Notes under the pieces: model-generated
Told to the model about the DNA's origin: nothing
Seen by the model: the letters and a program-made list of their open reading frames with translations, nothing else
Database searches by the model: none
Shown: piece after piece, positions 7,894 to 17,900 of the stretch
Layout: the number at the start of each line of letters is the position of its first letter
Position numbering within the stretch: position 1 is the first letter of the stretch
Program-made: the position numbers and the translations under genes
Assembly (NCBI RefSeq): GCF_002264395.1
Contig: NZ_NFVA01000071.1
Coordinates: 1 to 35,537, forward strand
Length of the DNA stretch: 35,537 bases
Direction of reading: 5' to 3'
From: Paenibacillus sp. VTT E-133291
GTDB lineage: Bacteria; Bacillota; Bacilli; Paenibacillales; Paenibacillaceae

Positions 7894-8787
7894 ATGGTGC
7901 TACATAAACAATCATTCAGCAGAAAGTTATTTATCGTGTTCAATACGCTGTTGTTAACTTTCATTACCATACTCGGCATTATCCCATTTGTACACTTACT
8001 CTCCATCTCACTTAGCTCGAATACAGCTGCTATGGCTGGAGAAGTGAAGCTTTGGCCCGTCGGGTTTTCCTGGGATGCTTATGTATATTTAGGAGAAAAG
8101 GTAGAGTTCTTTCGTTCCTTGGGAGTCTCCGTAAAACGAGTAGTGCTCGGTTCAGTAGTTAACTTGTTTCTAGTATTTATTACTGCTTATCCGCTTTCCA
8201 AATCGAATGATCAGTTTAAATTTAGAACCGTATATGTATGGATATTCGCGATTACGATGTTTTTTGGAGGCGGCTTAATTCCGACGTATATCATAGTGAA
8301 AAATACAGGCTTAATCGATTCCATTTGGGCGCTTATCTTACCAGGTGCATTGAATGTATGGAATATGGTTCTGATGCTTAACTTCTTCAGATCTATTCCA
8401 AGAGAATTGGATGAAGCGGCTACGATTGATGGTGCCGGACATTGGAGAGTACTTTGGCAAATTTATTTACCGATATCCCTTCCATCCATCGCAACGATTG
8501 GGTTATTCACCATAGTTGGGCATTGGAACGCTTGGTTTGACGGTATCCTTTACCTGAATTCACCTGAACATTATCCGCTACAGACCTATCTTTCTACCTT
8601 GATTATGTCTATCAATGCCCAGATGTCATCGATGTCCATTGAGCAGCTCAAGGTGATGGAGAATCTGAGTGAGAAGACAATCCGAACGGCGCAAATATTC
8701 ATGGGTGCATTGCCAATTATGGTAGTCTACCCATTCTTACAAAGGTATTTCGTAAAAGGAATGACGGTTGGTAGTGTTAAAGAATAA
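7894..8787 (+). CDS. Sugar ABC transporter permease (YtcP/LplC-like)
   Basis: This is the second transmembrane subunit, about 297 residues, with six predicted helices and the EAA motif DEAATIDGAG followed by LP. The ATG at 7894 is preceded by aggaggtggag, and the ribosome site overlaps the stop codon of the previous gene, which fits translational coupling. The pair LplB/YtcP is typical of importers for complex oligosaccharides. Neither permease is followed by an ATP-binding subunit. In Bacilli such systems share one MsmX-type ATPase encoded elsewhere, and that is the likely case here. Confidence 0.92.
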   Translation: MVLHKQSFSRKLFIVFNTLLLTFITILGIIPFVHLLSISLSSNTAAMAGEVKLWPVGFSWDAYVYLGEKVEFFRSLGVSVKRVVLGSVVNLFLVFITAYPLSKSNDQFKFRTVYVWIFAITMFFGGGLIPTYIIVKNTGLIDSIWALILPGALNVWNMVLMLNFFRSIPRELDEAATIDGAGHWRVLWQIYLPISLPSIATIGLFTIVGHWNAWFDGILYLNSPEHYPLQTYLSTLIMSINAQMSSMSIEQLKVMENLSEKTIRTAQIFMGALPIMVVYPFLQRYFVKGMTVGSVKE

Positions 8788-8839
8788 AGAAATAGAGTAA
8801 AGACATAGCATAAAGTCTCATATGAAGGAGCAGATTGCG

Positions 8840-10123
8840 ATGAAGAAAGTCACTGTTGCTTTAATTGGAGCGGGCCTGCGGGGAATTAATTATTCAGAAT
8901 ATGCGATTCAGCACCCCGATGAGCTTCAAGTTGTAGCTGTTGCAGAGCCGAATGCGAAGCGGAGAAATAAATTTAAGGCAAGATATAAGCTGGCTGATGA
9001 CATGTGCTTTACCCATTGGGATGATTTTTTCGCGTCCCCGAAAGTAGCAGATGCGGTATTTATCTGTACCCAAGACAATCAGCATTATGTGCCGACAATG
9101 AAAGCACTGGAGGCAGGGTATCATGTGCTACTAGAAAAGCCGATGTCCCCTGATGCCAAGGAATGTGTACTTATGGGGGAAATGGCCTCTAAAGTGAATC
9201 GTGTCTTCTCGATATGCCATGTATTGAGATATACCAATTTCTTCTCAACGATCAAGGAACTGCTGGAGAGTGGTGCGATCGGACAATTGATGTCCATTCA
9301 ACATAATGAGAACGTGGGTTACTGGCACCAAGCTCATAGCTTCGTAAGAGGGAATTGGAGCAAGAAGGATGAGTCCAGTCCGATGATTCTCGCTAAGTCC
9401 TGTCATGATCTGGACATTCTTTCCTGGTTAACAGATTCAGAATGTGTTCGAGTGTCTTCCTTTGGCTCACTGTCTCATTTCAAATCTAGTGAAGCGCCGG
9501 AAGGAGCTCCGCTACGTTGCACAGATGGATGCCCAGCATCAGATAAATGTCTCTATTATGCTCCTGATCAATATTTGACGGAGGATACAGATTGGCCTAC
9601 ATCGGCAATTAGCGATGATCCAAGCTATGAAGCCCGCCTGAATGCTCTTCAGGAAGGACCTTATGGACGATGTGTCTATCATTGTGATAATGATGTCGTC
9701 GACCATCAAGTTGTAAATCTAGAATTTGCTAATTCCGTAACTATAGCATTTACAATGAGCGCGTTTACCAAAGATGTTAGTCGTACCCTCAAGCTGATGG
9801 GTACCACGGGAGAAATTCGCGGTGCGATGGAGAAGAATGAAATTGAAGTGATCCATTTTGGCAGCGGTAAGGTAGAGAGAATTTCGTTCGAAAATGCAGG
9901 TGGTCATGTGGGTCATGGCGGCGGCGATATGGGGTTAATCAAAGATTTTGTTAAGCTGGTTCGAGCGGAAGGGAAGATTCAAGGTCTTACATCAGCGAAT
10001 CATTCCATTCAAAGTCACCTTATGGCTTTTGCAGCAGAGCAATCCCGCATCGAGGGTAACAGTATTGTTCTGAAAGAATTTGCACAAAGTGTCTGTAAAG
10101 ATGAAGAGGTGAAGCAACGATGA
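8840..10123 (+). CDS. Gfo/Idh/MocA family NAD(P)-dependent oxidoreductase
   Basis: This protein of about 427 residues should oxidise or reduce a sugar, sugar acid or inositol-type compound with NAD(P). The N-terminal Rossmann fold shows VALIGAGLRG, and the family EKP motif follows (LLEKPMSP), including the catalytic-region Lys. A Cys-containing insert (CTDGCPASDKC) lies in the middle, as in a subgroup of these enzymes. ATG 8840 follows AAGGAG at 9 bases; the in-frame ATG at 8822 has no ribosome site. The stop overlaps the next start (ATGA), so it is coupled to the DUF4091 gene. Its place between importer and glycosidase genes argues for a role in catabolism of the imported sugar. The exact substrate cannot be assigned. 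Confidence 0.9.
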   Translation: MKKVTVALIGAGLRGINYSEYAIQHPDELQVVAVAEPNAKRRNKFKARYKLADDMCFTHWDDFFASPKVADAVFICTQDNQHYVPTMKALEAGYHVLLEKPMSPDAKECVLMGEMASKVNRVFSICHVLRYTNFFSTIKELLESGAIGQLMSIQHNENVGYWHQAHSFVRGNWSKKDESSPMILAKSCHDLDILSWLTDSECVRVSSFGSLSHFKSSEAPEGAPLRCTDGCPASDKCLYYAPDQYLTEDTDWPTSAISDDPSYEARLNALQEGPYGRCVYHCDNDVVDHQVVNLEFANSVTIAFTMSAFTKDVSRTLKLMGTTGEIRGAMEKNEIEVIHFGSGKVERISFENAGGHVGHGGGDMGLIKDFVKLVRAEGKIQGLTSANHSIQSHLMAFAAEQSRIEGNSIVLKEFAQSVCKDEEVKQR

Positions 10124-11781
10124 ATGCTCCGCAGCCATTTCAGACGATGTTATTAAGTTCGTTGGTTAAGGTATTTGCTGATGAAGTGCCAAATCATGAA
10201 TCCTATCGCAGTGCAACCGCACTTGTTGGAGAAACATTTTCGTTCCAAGTTGCTTATACCTCAGATACACTTCTAAAGAATATTGAAGTAGAGATAAAAT
10301 CATCGCTTCCAGATCTAATATGTATAAGATCCGTTGGACTTGTTCCCTCAGAAATGCCTTGTTTCAAAAATCATGATGAAGATGTGCTAAGAACTACGCC
10401 GGGATTATATCCAGATCCATTGTATACGCTGGATCAACAATCTATTTCATCGATCCCGGGACAATGGCGATCTTTATGGGTGACGATAACCTTGGATGAA
10501 TCAATGAGTACGGGGCTTCGTTCTATTCAGGTCCTCTTCCAATCATCTGAAGGGCAGATGTTAGGTGAATCGGATGTATTTGAGTTAACCGTCATCCCTG
10601 CAACACTACCGCCGCAAAAGTTAATTCATACGGAATGGTTCCATGTGGATTGTCTTGCTACAAAGTATGATGTCGAAGTATTTAGTGAAGCGCATTGGGA
10701 CCTTATAGAACTCTATGCAGATACGATGGTTAAGCATGGCATGAACATGATCTTAACTCCGTTGTTTACACCGCCTTTGGATACAGCCATTGGTGGAGTA
10801 CGTCCAACGGTTCAATTGATATCCGTGACTAAAGCGGGAGATCGTTATGAATTCGGATTTGATCTGCTTACTCGTTGGGTATCGATGTGCCGCCGGCTTG
10901 GCTTCAAATACTTTGAGTTCTCTCATTTATTCACTCAATGGGGGGCAAAGTGTGCACCAAAAATAATGGTAACCATTCAAGGTGAAGATCAGCAACTATT
11001 CGGCTGGGATACGGACGCCTCCTCGCCGGAATACCATAGTTTCTTGGATCAATTTTTACCTTGCTTAGATCAATATTTGAAAGAGCAGGGAATAGACCAG
11101 CAAAGCTGGTTCCATATTTCAGATGAACCAGGAGAGGAACATTTGGAATCGTACCGAGCTGCAAGTGAGATCATTTATAAACATTTATCAAGTTATCCGA
11201 TCATGGACGCATTGTCTGAATTGGAGTTGTATGAACAGGGCCTGGTGAAAAGGCCGATTCCTGCGAATACGCATATTGAACCGTTCTTAGAACATCAGGT
11301 TCCAGACCTTTGGACGTACTATTGCTGCGCTCAAGGTGAACAAGTATCCAACCGGTTTTTCAACATGCCGTCTGCTAGAAATCGTATAATCGGGTTTCAA
11401 TTGTATAAATTCGGATTACAGGGCTTCTTGCATTGGGGTTATAACTTCTGGTACTCGCAATATTCATTGAATCAGCGGCTGGACCCTTATCGTACGACTG
11501 ACGCTGAGCATGCATTTCCCTCAGGAGATGCCTACTTGGTCTATCCGGGAGAAGAAGGCCCGATTGAATCCATTCGATTGGAAGTTCTATATGAAGGGTT
11601 GCAGGATTTGCGCGCACTAGAATTACTTGAGCAGAAAATTGGCAAGAAAGCAACGATAGCCATTATGGAAGAGGGTCTGAGCACATCGTTGACCTTCTCT
11701 GTATACCCGAGGGATCATGGAACATGGCTCTTAGAGGCAAGAGAGCGGATCAATCAGGCGATAGCAAGTTATTCTACTTAA
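10120..11781 (+). CDS. DUF4091 domain-containing protein, putative glycan-acting enzyme
   Basis: This 553-residue protein has no recognised signal peptide and is probably cytoplasmic. The N-terminal ~165 residues look like a beta-sandwich, the middle has the character of a TIM-barrel (segments HTEWFHVDC, KHGMNMILTPLFTPP, WFHISDEPG), and the C-terminal part matches DUF4091 (HWGYNFWY, then FPSGDAYLVYPG and RLEVLYEGLQDLRALELLE). DUF4091 proteins resemble glycoside hydrolases and accompany carbohydrate operons; their activity is in most cases not known to me. The acidic residues in HISDEPGEE are candidate catalytic groups. The start overlaps the dehydrogenase stop, and the GH35 gene follows after 30 bases, so the three probably act on one substrate. 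Confidence 0.85.
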   Translation: MNAPQPFQTMLLSSLVKVFADEVPNHESYRSATALVGETFSFQVAYTSDTLLKNIEVEIKSSLPDLICIRSVGLVPSEMPCFKNHDEDVLRTTPGLYPDPLYTLDQQSISSIPGQWRSLWVTITLDESMSTGLRSIQVLFQSSEGQMLGESDVFELTVIPATLPPQKLIHTEWFHVDCLATKYDVEVFSEAHWDLIELYADTMVKHGMNMILTPLFTPPLDTAIGGVRPTVQLISVTKAGDRYEFGFDLLTRWVSMCRRLGFKYFEFSHLFTQWGAKCAPKIMVTIQGEDQQLFGWDTDASSPEYHSFLDQFLPCLDQYLKEQGIDQQSWFHISDEPGEEHLESYRAASEIIYKHLSSYPIMDALSELELYEQGLVKRPIPANTHIEPFLEHQVPDLWTYYCCAQGEQVSNRFFNMPSARNRIIGFQLYKFGLQGFLHWGYNFWYSQYSLNQRLDPYRTTDAEHAFPSGDAYLVYPGEEGPIESIRLEVLYEGLQDLRALELLEQKIGKKATIAIMEEGLSTSLTFSVYPRDHGTWLLEARERINQAIASYST

Positions 11782-11811
11782 GTGATCATACCATTACGAG
11801 GTGTTGAGAAT

Positions 11812-13560
11812 ATGGCAACTTTTCATTATTCAGGATCTTCCTTTTATTATAACGATCAGGCGATACGGCTTATCTCAGGAGCCATCCATTATTTTAGGAC
11901 TCTGCCGGAACATTGGGAAGACCGTCTTATCAAATTAAAAGCTTGCGGCTTCAATACGGTTGAAACCTATGTGGCATGGAATTTACACGAGCCGAAGAAA
12001 GGCCAACTTCATTTTGAAGGTATGGCAGATGTAGTCCGGTTTATTGAACTGGCAGGAGATTTGGGTCTGCATGTCATCGTTCGTCCCGCACCTTATATTT
12101 GTGCAGAATGGGAATTTGGTGGACTGCCATCTTGGTTGCTAGCTGATTCGGATATGCGTCTTCGATGCTACCATAAACCATTTCTAGATCATGTAGATGC
12201 GTATTATGATGTATTGCTCCCCAAATTACAACCACTGTTATGTACAAATGGTGGCCCGATCATTGCTATGCAGATTGAGAATGAGTACGGTAGTTACGGC
12301 AATGACAAGCGCTATTTGACTCATTTAAAAGACAGCGTGATTTCCCGTGGGATAGATGTACTACTATTCACTTCCGATGGACCTGAAGACGCGATGTTAC
12401 AGGGAGGTATGGTCCCAGGTGTGCTGGAGACGGTGAACTTTGGATCACGTCCAGTAGAAGCATTCAACAAGCTCCGTGAATACCAACCAGAGGCTCCAAT
12501 CATGTGTATGGAATATTGGAACGGCTGGTTTGATCATTGGCGTGAGGAGCATCATACGCGTCCGGCTGAGGATGTAGCGAAGGTATTGGATGAGATACTT
12601 AGTTTAGGCGCATCCGTTAATTTCTATATGTTCCATGGCGGAACTAATTTTGGCTTCTACAACGGAGCGAATGGGCATACGTTTGACAGCTATGAACCAA
12701 CAATTACTAGTTATGACTATGATTCATTACTGAGTGAATCCGGTGAGCCAACAGCTAAATATTATGCAGTTCGTGAAGTGATCTCCAAATATGCAGATCT
12801 CGGACCCGTTGAGTTGCCAGCTCCTGTTGCTAAGAGAGCATATGGAAGAGTAGAGATGAAGGAGCAAGCTTCACTTACCGCAAACTTGAATCGCATTTCT
12901 GTACCCATTCATTCTGCATACCCTGAACCGATGGAGAAATTGGGTCAGGATTATGGCTTTATTCATTATAGTACGTTCCTTACAGGACCTCGTCCCAAAG
13001 AGGAGTTCTTCATCCAGGATTTACATGATCGTGCATTAGTCTTTCTGAATGGAGAGCTCACTGCAACCTTAGATCGTGTAGAGCCAGAGGTAAAATTAGA
13101 GTTCGAGGTTCCGGCCGAAGGGCTGCATGTTAGTATAATTGTAGAGAATTTAGGACGCATCAACTATGGTCCTTATATGAGAGATTGTAAGGGGATTACC
13201 GAAGGGGTACGGTATGGACGGCAGTTTCTGTCAGAATGGACGACGTATACGTTGCCATTAACAGATTTATCTGGTCTGCAGTTTGAAGGTCTATTCAAGC
13301 AAGTGGAACCTAGCTTCTTCCGCAGCACCTTAGTTGTGGATGAACCTTGTGATACGTTCTTGAGCATGGAAGGATGGACTAAAGGCGTCGTGTTCATTAA
13401 TGGGTTCAACCTTGGACGCTATTGGAATATCGGACCACAGAAAACAATGTATGTGCCAGGACCTTTATTGAAGCAAGGCGACAATGAAATTGTCATCTTT
13501 GAATTGCACAGCACTTCAGATACCGCTGTTACCTTCGTAGATCTACCGGAATTAGGATAA
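11812..13560 (+). CDS. Glycoside hydrolase family 35 beta-galactosidase
   Basis: This 582-residue intracellular enzyme should release terminal beta-galactose from imported oligosaccharides. The GH35 TIM barrel is clear: SGAIHYFR and WNLHEP near the N-terminus, acid/base E158 in QIENEYGSYG, and nucleophile E234 in MCMEYWNGW. The second half has the beta-sandwich domains seen in short bacterial GH35 enzymes, ending with VFINGFNLGRYWN. No signal peptide is present, consistent with uptake before hydrolysis. I chose ATG 11812 because gaggtg lies 8 bases upstream; the GTG at 11782 has no ribosome site. It is the last gene of the carbohydrate operon, closed by a terminator at 13634. Some GH35 members act on other beta-linked sugars, so specificity remains open. 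Confidence 0.93.
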   Translation: MATFHYSGSSFYYNDQAIRLISGAIHYFRTLPEHWEDRLIKLKACGFNTVETYVAWNLHEPKKGQLHFEGMADVVRFIELAGDLGLHVIVRPAPYICAEWEFGGLPSWLLADSDMRLRCYHKPFLDHVDAYYDVLLPKLQPLLCTNGGPIIAMQIENEYGSYGNDKRYLTHLKDSVISRGIDVLLFTSDGPEDAMLQGGMVPGVLETVNFGSRPVEAFNKLREYQPEAPIMCMEYWNGWFDHWREEHHTRPAEDVAKVLDEILSLGASVNFYMFHGGTNFGFYNGANGHTFDSYEPTITSYDYDSLLSESGEPTAKYYAVREVISKYADLGPVELPAPVAKRAYGRVEMKEQASLTANLNRISVPIHSAYPEPMEKLGQDYGFIHYSTFLTGPRPKEEFFIQDLHDRALVFLNGELTATLDRVEPEVKLEFEVPAEGLHVSIIVENLGRINYGPYMRDCKGITEGVRYGRQFLSEWTTYTLPLTDLSGLQFEGLFKQVEPSFFRSTLVVDEPCDTFLSMEGWTKGVVFINGFNLGRYWNIGPQKTMYVPGPLLKQGDNEIVIFELHSTSDTAVTFVDLPELG

Positions 13561-13633
13561 TAGGGCATAGCTTGTAGCTTGTAAGAATATCACTAGCAGT
13601 TTCAAAACGCAGCAATTAATATATCGTAACAAT

Positions 13634-13665
13634 AAAGACACCCGAATAGATCCGGGTGTCTTTGA
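13634..13665. terminator. Bidirectional terminator between convergent genes
   Basis: A perfect 11-bp stem (aaagacacccg at 13634-13644 with cgggtgtcttt at 13653-13663) serves the GH35 operon on + and the response regulator gene on -. T-runs are short on both sides. Confidence 0.8.
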
Positions 13666-13675
13666 TAAATAGAAA

Positions 13676-14830
13676 CTATTTCTTGCTGCGTATTCTAAGG
13701 TTATGTAGTTCCCATTGTTCATACCAATCTTGAACAACGGCAGGAAGGCCAATACTAAGGTCGCCTTTCAATAAGTCCGTCAGATTCTTGTATTGTTCTT
13801 CTACAGCGGATCGTTCCCCAATACTGTCGTAGACCTTCATTAACCCTAAATGTCCTTGTTCAAAGTAGGGCTGAAGCTGTACTACCTTTTGATACACGGT
13901 GACAGCTTCGGGAACTCTGTTGTTGTCGATATAGAACTGGGCCATTCCCATAGCATGGTGTAGCCAAATGGTGCGCAGACGTTGTCGTTCGCCCTCTGCC
14001 CACAAATAGTCGTAATCTCCAAAATAATCCCCTGAATAAAGTTCAAATACGTTTTGATGTTCTGCATAATTGTCCTCTCCGATGGATTCGAGTGCAAGAA
14101 TATTGTGCTCCCACTGGGCTGCATCGATTAGAAGCGGCCCGGTCTCAAGCGTATACCCTTCACCGCCACTGACGTTGCTGATATGCAGATCTACCTCACT
14201 TTGCTTTAAACATTGCCGTACTTGATAAATGGTTGTGTAGAGATGGGTAGAAGCCTTTTTAAGGTTGAAATCTGGCCATAGTAGGTCAATCAGGGTATCT
14301 TTACTGACGAATCGGTTGCGGTTATGAAGCAAGAAAGCAAACAATTCTTGTGCCTTAGAAGTCCTCCAACGGAGATTGTTTAAAGGTTGTCCTCCTCGTT
14401 CAAAACGCAGCGATTGAAAACAACGAATCGTTAGTTCTTGTACTACCTCAGTGCTTTTTGGTGCAAACCTCAATCTGTCCTCCAAGCGTTGTACTGTTTT
14501 GAATAAACGGTCATGTCGCACGGGCTTCAAAATATAATCAATCGCATTTAATTCAAAGGCTTCCACTGCATATTGGTTATATGCGGTCACGAAAACGATA
14601 TTAGCGTTTGGACAGACCTCTTGCAGAATTGCGGCAGCCTGAAGTCCGCTCACTTCAGGCATTTCAATATCAATAAAAATAACGTCAGGCTCCAAGGCTG
14701 GAGCTTCTTGTATAGCTTGAACTGGGTCTGTATAGGACGCGATGATATGAACAGCTTCCATTTCTTTTAACATGAATTCTAACTTTACGAGAGCAAGGCG
14801 TTCATCGTCCACCAATACTGCTTGAATCAT
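13676..14830 (-). CDS. Response regulator, REC + winged helix + BTAD (SARP-like)
   Basis: This 384-residue regulator is the expected target of the hybrid kinase encoded just upstream. The receiver domain has D8-D9 and phospho-acceptor D54 in FIDIEMPEVSG, plus Lys in YILKPV. A winged-helix DNA-binding domain of the OmpR/SARP kind covers about residues 145-235 (LFAFLLHNRNRFVSKDTLIDLLWPD in parts), and a bacterial transcriptional activation domain with TPR-like helices fills the C-terminus. The start at 14830 follows ggtgga; the upstream in-frame ATG at 14866 has no ribosome site. The gene lies 86 bases after the kinase gene on the same strand and ends at the shared terminator. Targets are unknown; no matching operator could be defined. 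Confidence 0.9.
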   Translation of the reverse strand: MIQAVLVDDERLALVKLEFMLKEMEAVHIIASYTDPVQAIQEAPALEPDVIFIDIEMPEVSGLQAAAILQEVCPNANIVFVTAYNQYAVEAFELNAIDYILKPVRHDRLFKTVQRLEDRLRFAPKSTEVVQELTIRCFQSLRFERGGQPLNNLRWRTSKAQELFAFLLHNRNRFVSKDTLIDLLWPDFNLKKASTHLYTTIYQVRQCLKQSEVDLHISNVSGGEGYTLETGPLLIDAAQWEHNILALESIGEDNYAEHQNVFELYSGDYFGDYDYLWAEGERQRLRTIWLHHAMGMAQFYIDNNRVPEAVTVYQKVVQLQPYFEQGHLGLMKVYDSIGERSAVEEQYKNLTDLLKGDLSIGLPAVVQDWYEQWELHNLRIRSKK

Positions 14831-14863
14831 TGTTATTCCACCACTCAATATAGTATTTTTTAG

Positions 14864-14878
14864 CAAAAAACAATATAT
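14864..14878 (-). repeat. 15-bp element upstream of the response regulator (copy 1)
   Basis: caaaaaacaatatat (+ strand) recurs exactly at 18039-18053 upstream of the partner kinase gene. It lies 33 bases before the regulator start codon. It could be an operator or a shared promoter element. Confidence 0.5.
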
Positions 14879-14916
14879 GATTACTTTTATTTCGGTTCAT
14901 TATAGTTTGTCTGTGA

Positions 14917-17900
14917 CTAGTTATTTTTGCGATTCATATTTCTTTTTTCAGAAGGGATTATGAAGCTTACTGAAGTGCCTAGCCCTTCCTTGCTTTTAAT
15001 TAGCAAACCCTTAGCATAGACACGTAACAAGCGTTTATGTGTATTAAGGAATCCAATCCCTCGGGTTACATTAGACTGGCTGCCCAGTAGTTGCTGAAGT
15101 TGTTTGGAAGTCATGCCTTTACCATTATCAGCGATTGTAATCTCGATGTCATCAGCTAGTTCTTTGATCGATATTGAAAGCGTACCTCCTTTGGAGCGGC
15201 TTAATATACCGTGCCTAACGGCATTTTCAACGAGTGGCTGAATGGTCAAGGGAGGTAACTGAAAATGTAGATTTTCTGCTACATCCCAGTTGATGGTCAT
15301 CCTGTCCTCAAAACGCTCTTTCTCTATGTACAGATAGGCGCGGACAAGCTCAAGCTCATGTTCAATCGGTATCATCGGCTCAGCGTTCAAGAAGTTAAAG
15401 CTTAAACGTAAATAAGAGCTAAAGGCATCAATGAGGTGACTCATACGCTGTGTATCAAAAGATGCCAGAGCTGATATAGAATTTAATGTGTTGAATAAGA
15501 AATGGGGTTGTATTTGCGCTTGAAGATACGCTGCTTCCAGGCGAAGCCGTTCATTTACGGACTGTTTTAAATCTGTTAAGGAACGGACCCGTCCTCTTAG
15601 CTCCATAGCGTTCATAGGCTTCATTACATAGTCGTTCGCGCCCGAAACAAATCCGGTGTAGATATCTTCCGGCTGGCTACGTGCGGTCAGAAGTAGAATA
15701 GGAAGCTCAGCTATGGTAAAACGTTCACGAATTCTCTGTGTTAATTCATAGCCGGACATCTGGGGCATCATTACATCTGTAATGATTAAATCCCATTGAT
15801 CAATATCCAGTTTTGTTAAAGCATCGATTCCACTGGTTACCGTAACCATTTCATAGTCTTTGATGGATAGTACGCTAGTAAGGATTTTCAAATTAACCGG
15901 ATCATCGTCTACAGCCAGAATCCTAGGCCTTCTTCCATCCGTTGAAGATGCTGTACTGGTCGTAGACCATTTGGTTAGCGTAATCATTGCCGGTGTGTCT
16001 GAGTATTCAGGAGTTGAAGGGATTTCTGAATGTGAATCTCGGTTAGCAGGCTCGGATAAAGGCATGGTGAAGGTAAAGGTAGTCCCTTGTCCAAGTGCAG
16101 AGATTACACTGATCTTCCCACCATGAAGCTCGACTAACTGCTTAACGGTACTTAATCCAAGCCCGATGCCACCGCTAACTTTGTGCATGCTGGAGTCACC
16201 CTGTTCGTAGGGCTGGAAAGCCCTGTGCAGCATTTCCTCGCTCATGCCAAGACCTGTGTCCGAAATATGAATCCGTGCCGTTTTTTTATGTATATCCGCA
16301 TGGATTCTTATCGTACCTACGGTCGTATGATTAACTGAATTTTGAATCAGATTGAACAAGATCTGAATGAGTCTTTTTTCATCGGCTAGAATGGAAGGGA
16401 AAGAATCGGGAATCTCCGAGATTAAGGTTAAAGATTTTCCTTCCGTAAAGAATTTGAACATATCTAGCACACCTATTGCGAAGGACTGAATTTTAAGCTC
16501 TCTAAGCTGTAGTTGTATATTGCTTTCACGAAGCTCGGGTTGATCCAGCAAATCGTCTACCAGCAGGGACATACGTCTTCCTATAGTAATGAGTACTTCT
16601 AAATTTTCTATATTCTGCGGCGATAAAGCCGGTCGTTCGCTGTTAAGGACCGTTTCTGCCATATTAATGATGCTATACAACGGATTTTGTAATTCGTGTG
16701 AAGTGTTAGCCAAAAAATCATCTTTTTGCGTAACGCTTCTCTGTAGACTTTGGGCCAGTTTTTCAGTATGTTTTGCATTCCAGTGATAACGTTTAAATCC
16801 AAAAGTCGCAAAGCATAAAAACACGATCATGAGGTCAAAAGGATAATAAGTAACGTTAACCCAGTTATAGTTCTTGAACATTCCCCACAGAGTGCTGTTA
16901 ACGATGGCTAGTATGGATAACAAAAGAAATATTGCGCCTTCGTAATTCATTAGAATAGACCTTAGAAAAAGAATCACCACTCCTAATGCCAAAAACAATA
17001 AGTTTATGCCGAAAAGGGGTCTGTAAAATTCAAAATAGTGGACAATAGGTCCAACTAATATGAAAAGAATGTGTATTATAGATAGGATAGTTAAGATACG
17101 AACACTTTTTATGGGTGCATCCTTGAACAAAAGATGCTTGCTTGTCAGCAGAATGAAAATAAAAGTAAAGAGGTATGAGATGAGCAATAATTTCAGATCC
17201 CATTGATAGTTCAAGGGAAGGATGTGCAATAAAAGCTTATCATCATCCATAAGTACTGACGCAATAGCGGAGATTACCAGCAGAAAAAAATAGACCAACA
17301 TCTTCTGTCGCGGCCCCATTATATATAAAATAACAGCATATACGGCGTCCAGCATCAATACAACACATAACAACAGCTGTAGGCCAACGGAGAGCATTCT
17401 TTGCTTTGCTAATGCTTTTTCGCTGCCCAATACAATAGATTTGGTTATTCCCCCTTTTTTGGCAAAAGAATAGTTAGCTACCTGGACTACAATTTCAATC
17501 TCGTTGCTACTTTTGTCGGTTGTATAAAAGACTGAATAAGGCAGTGTATAGGGAATATAGTGCTCTTTATCCTTAGCAGGAGAACCAGAGCTACCCAGCA
17601 GTTCACCATTAATATATAATTCCGAAGAAGTCTGTGCTCCAGAAAGGAGAAGACCTAGGGATTGTTGCTTATCCTTATCTACAAGAACACGCAGTCGATA
17701 GGAACCGTAACCATAGGTGGATTTTTCCGTATCGCTAAAGGCCTTTTTCCAGTTGCCCGGGACTTGTATATATTGTGGAGGAGTGGCAGCTTGAGATTGT
17801 TCATTAAACGAAGGTTGCAGTAGATTCGGATAGAATTCCCATTGCCCATCTAAAATAAAAAGATTATTCTGATTCAGTTGTTTATCGCGTAAATCCAGTA

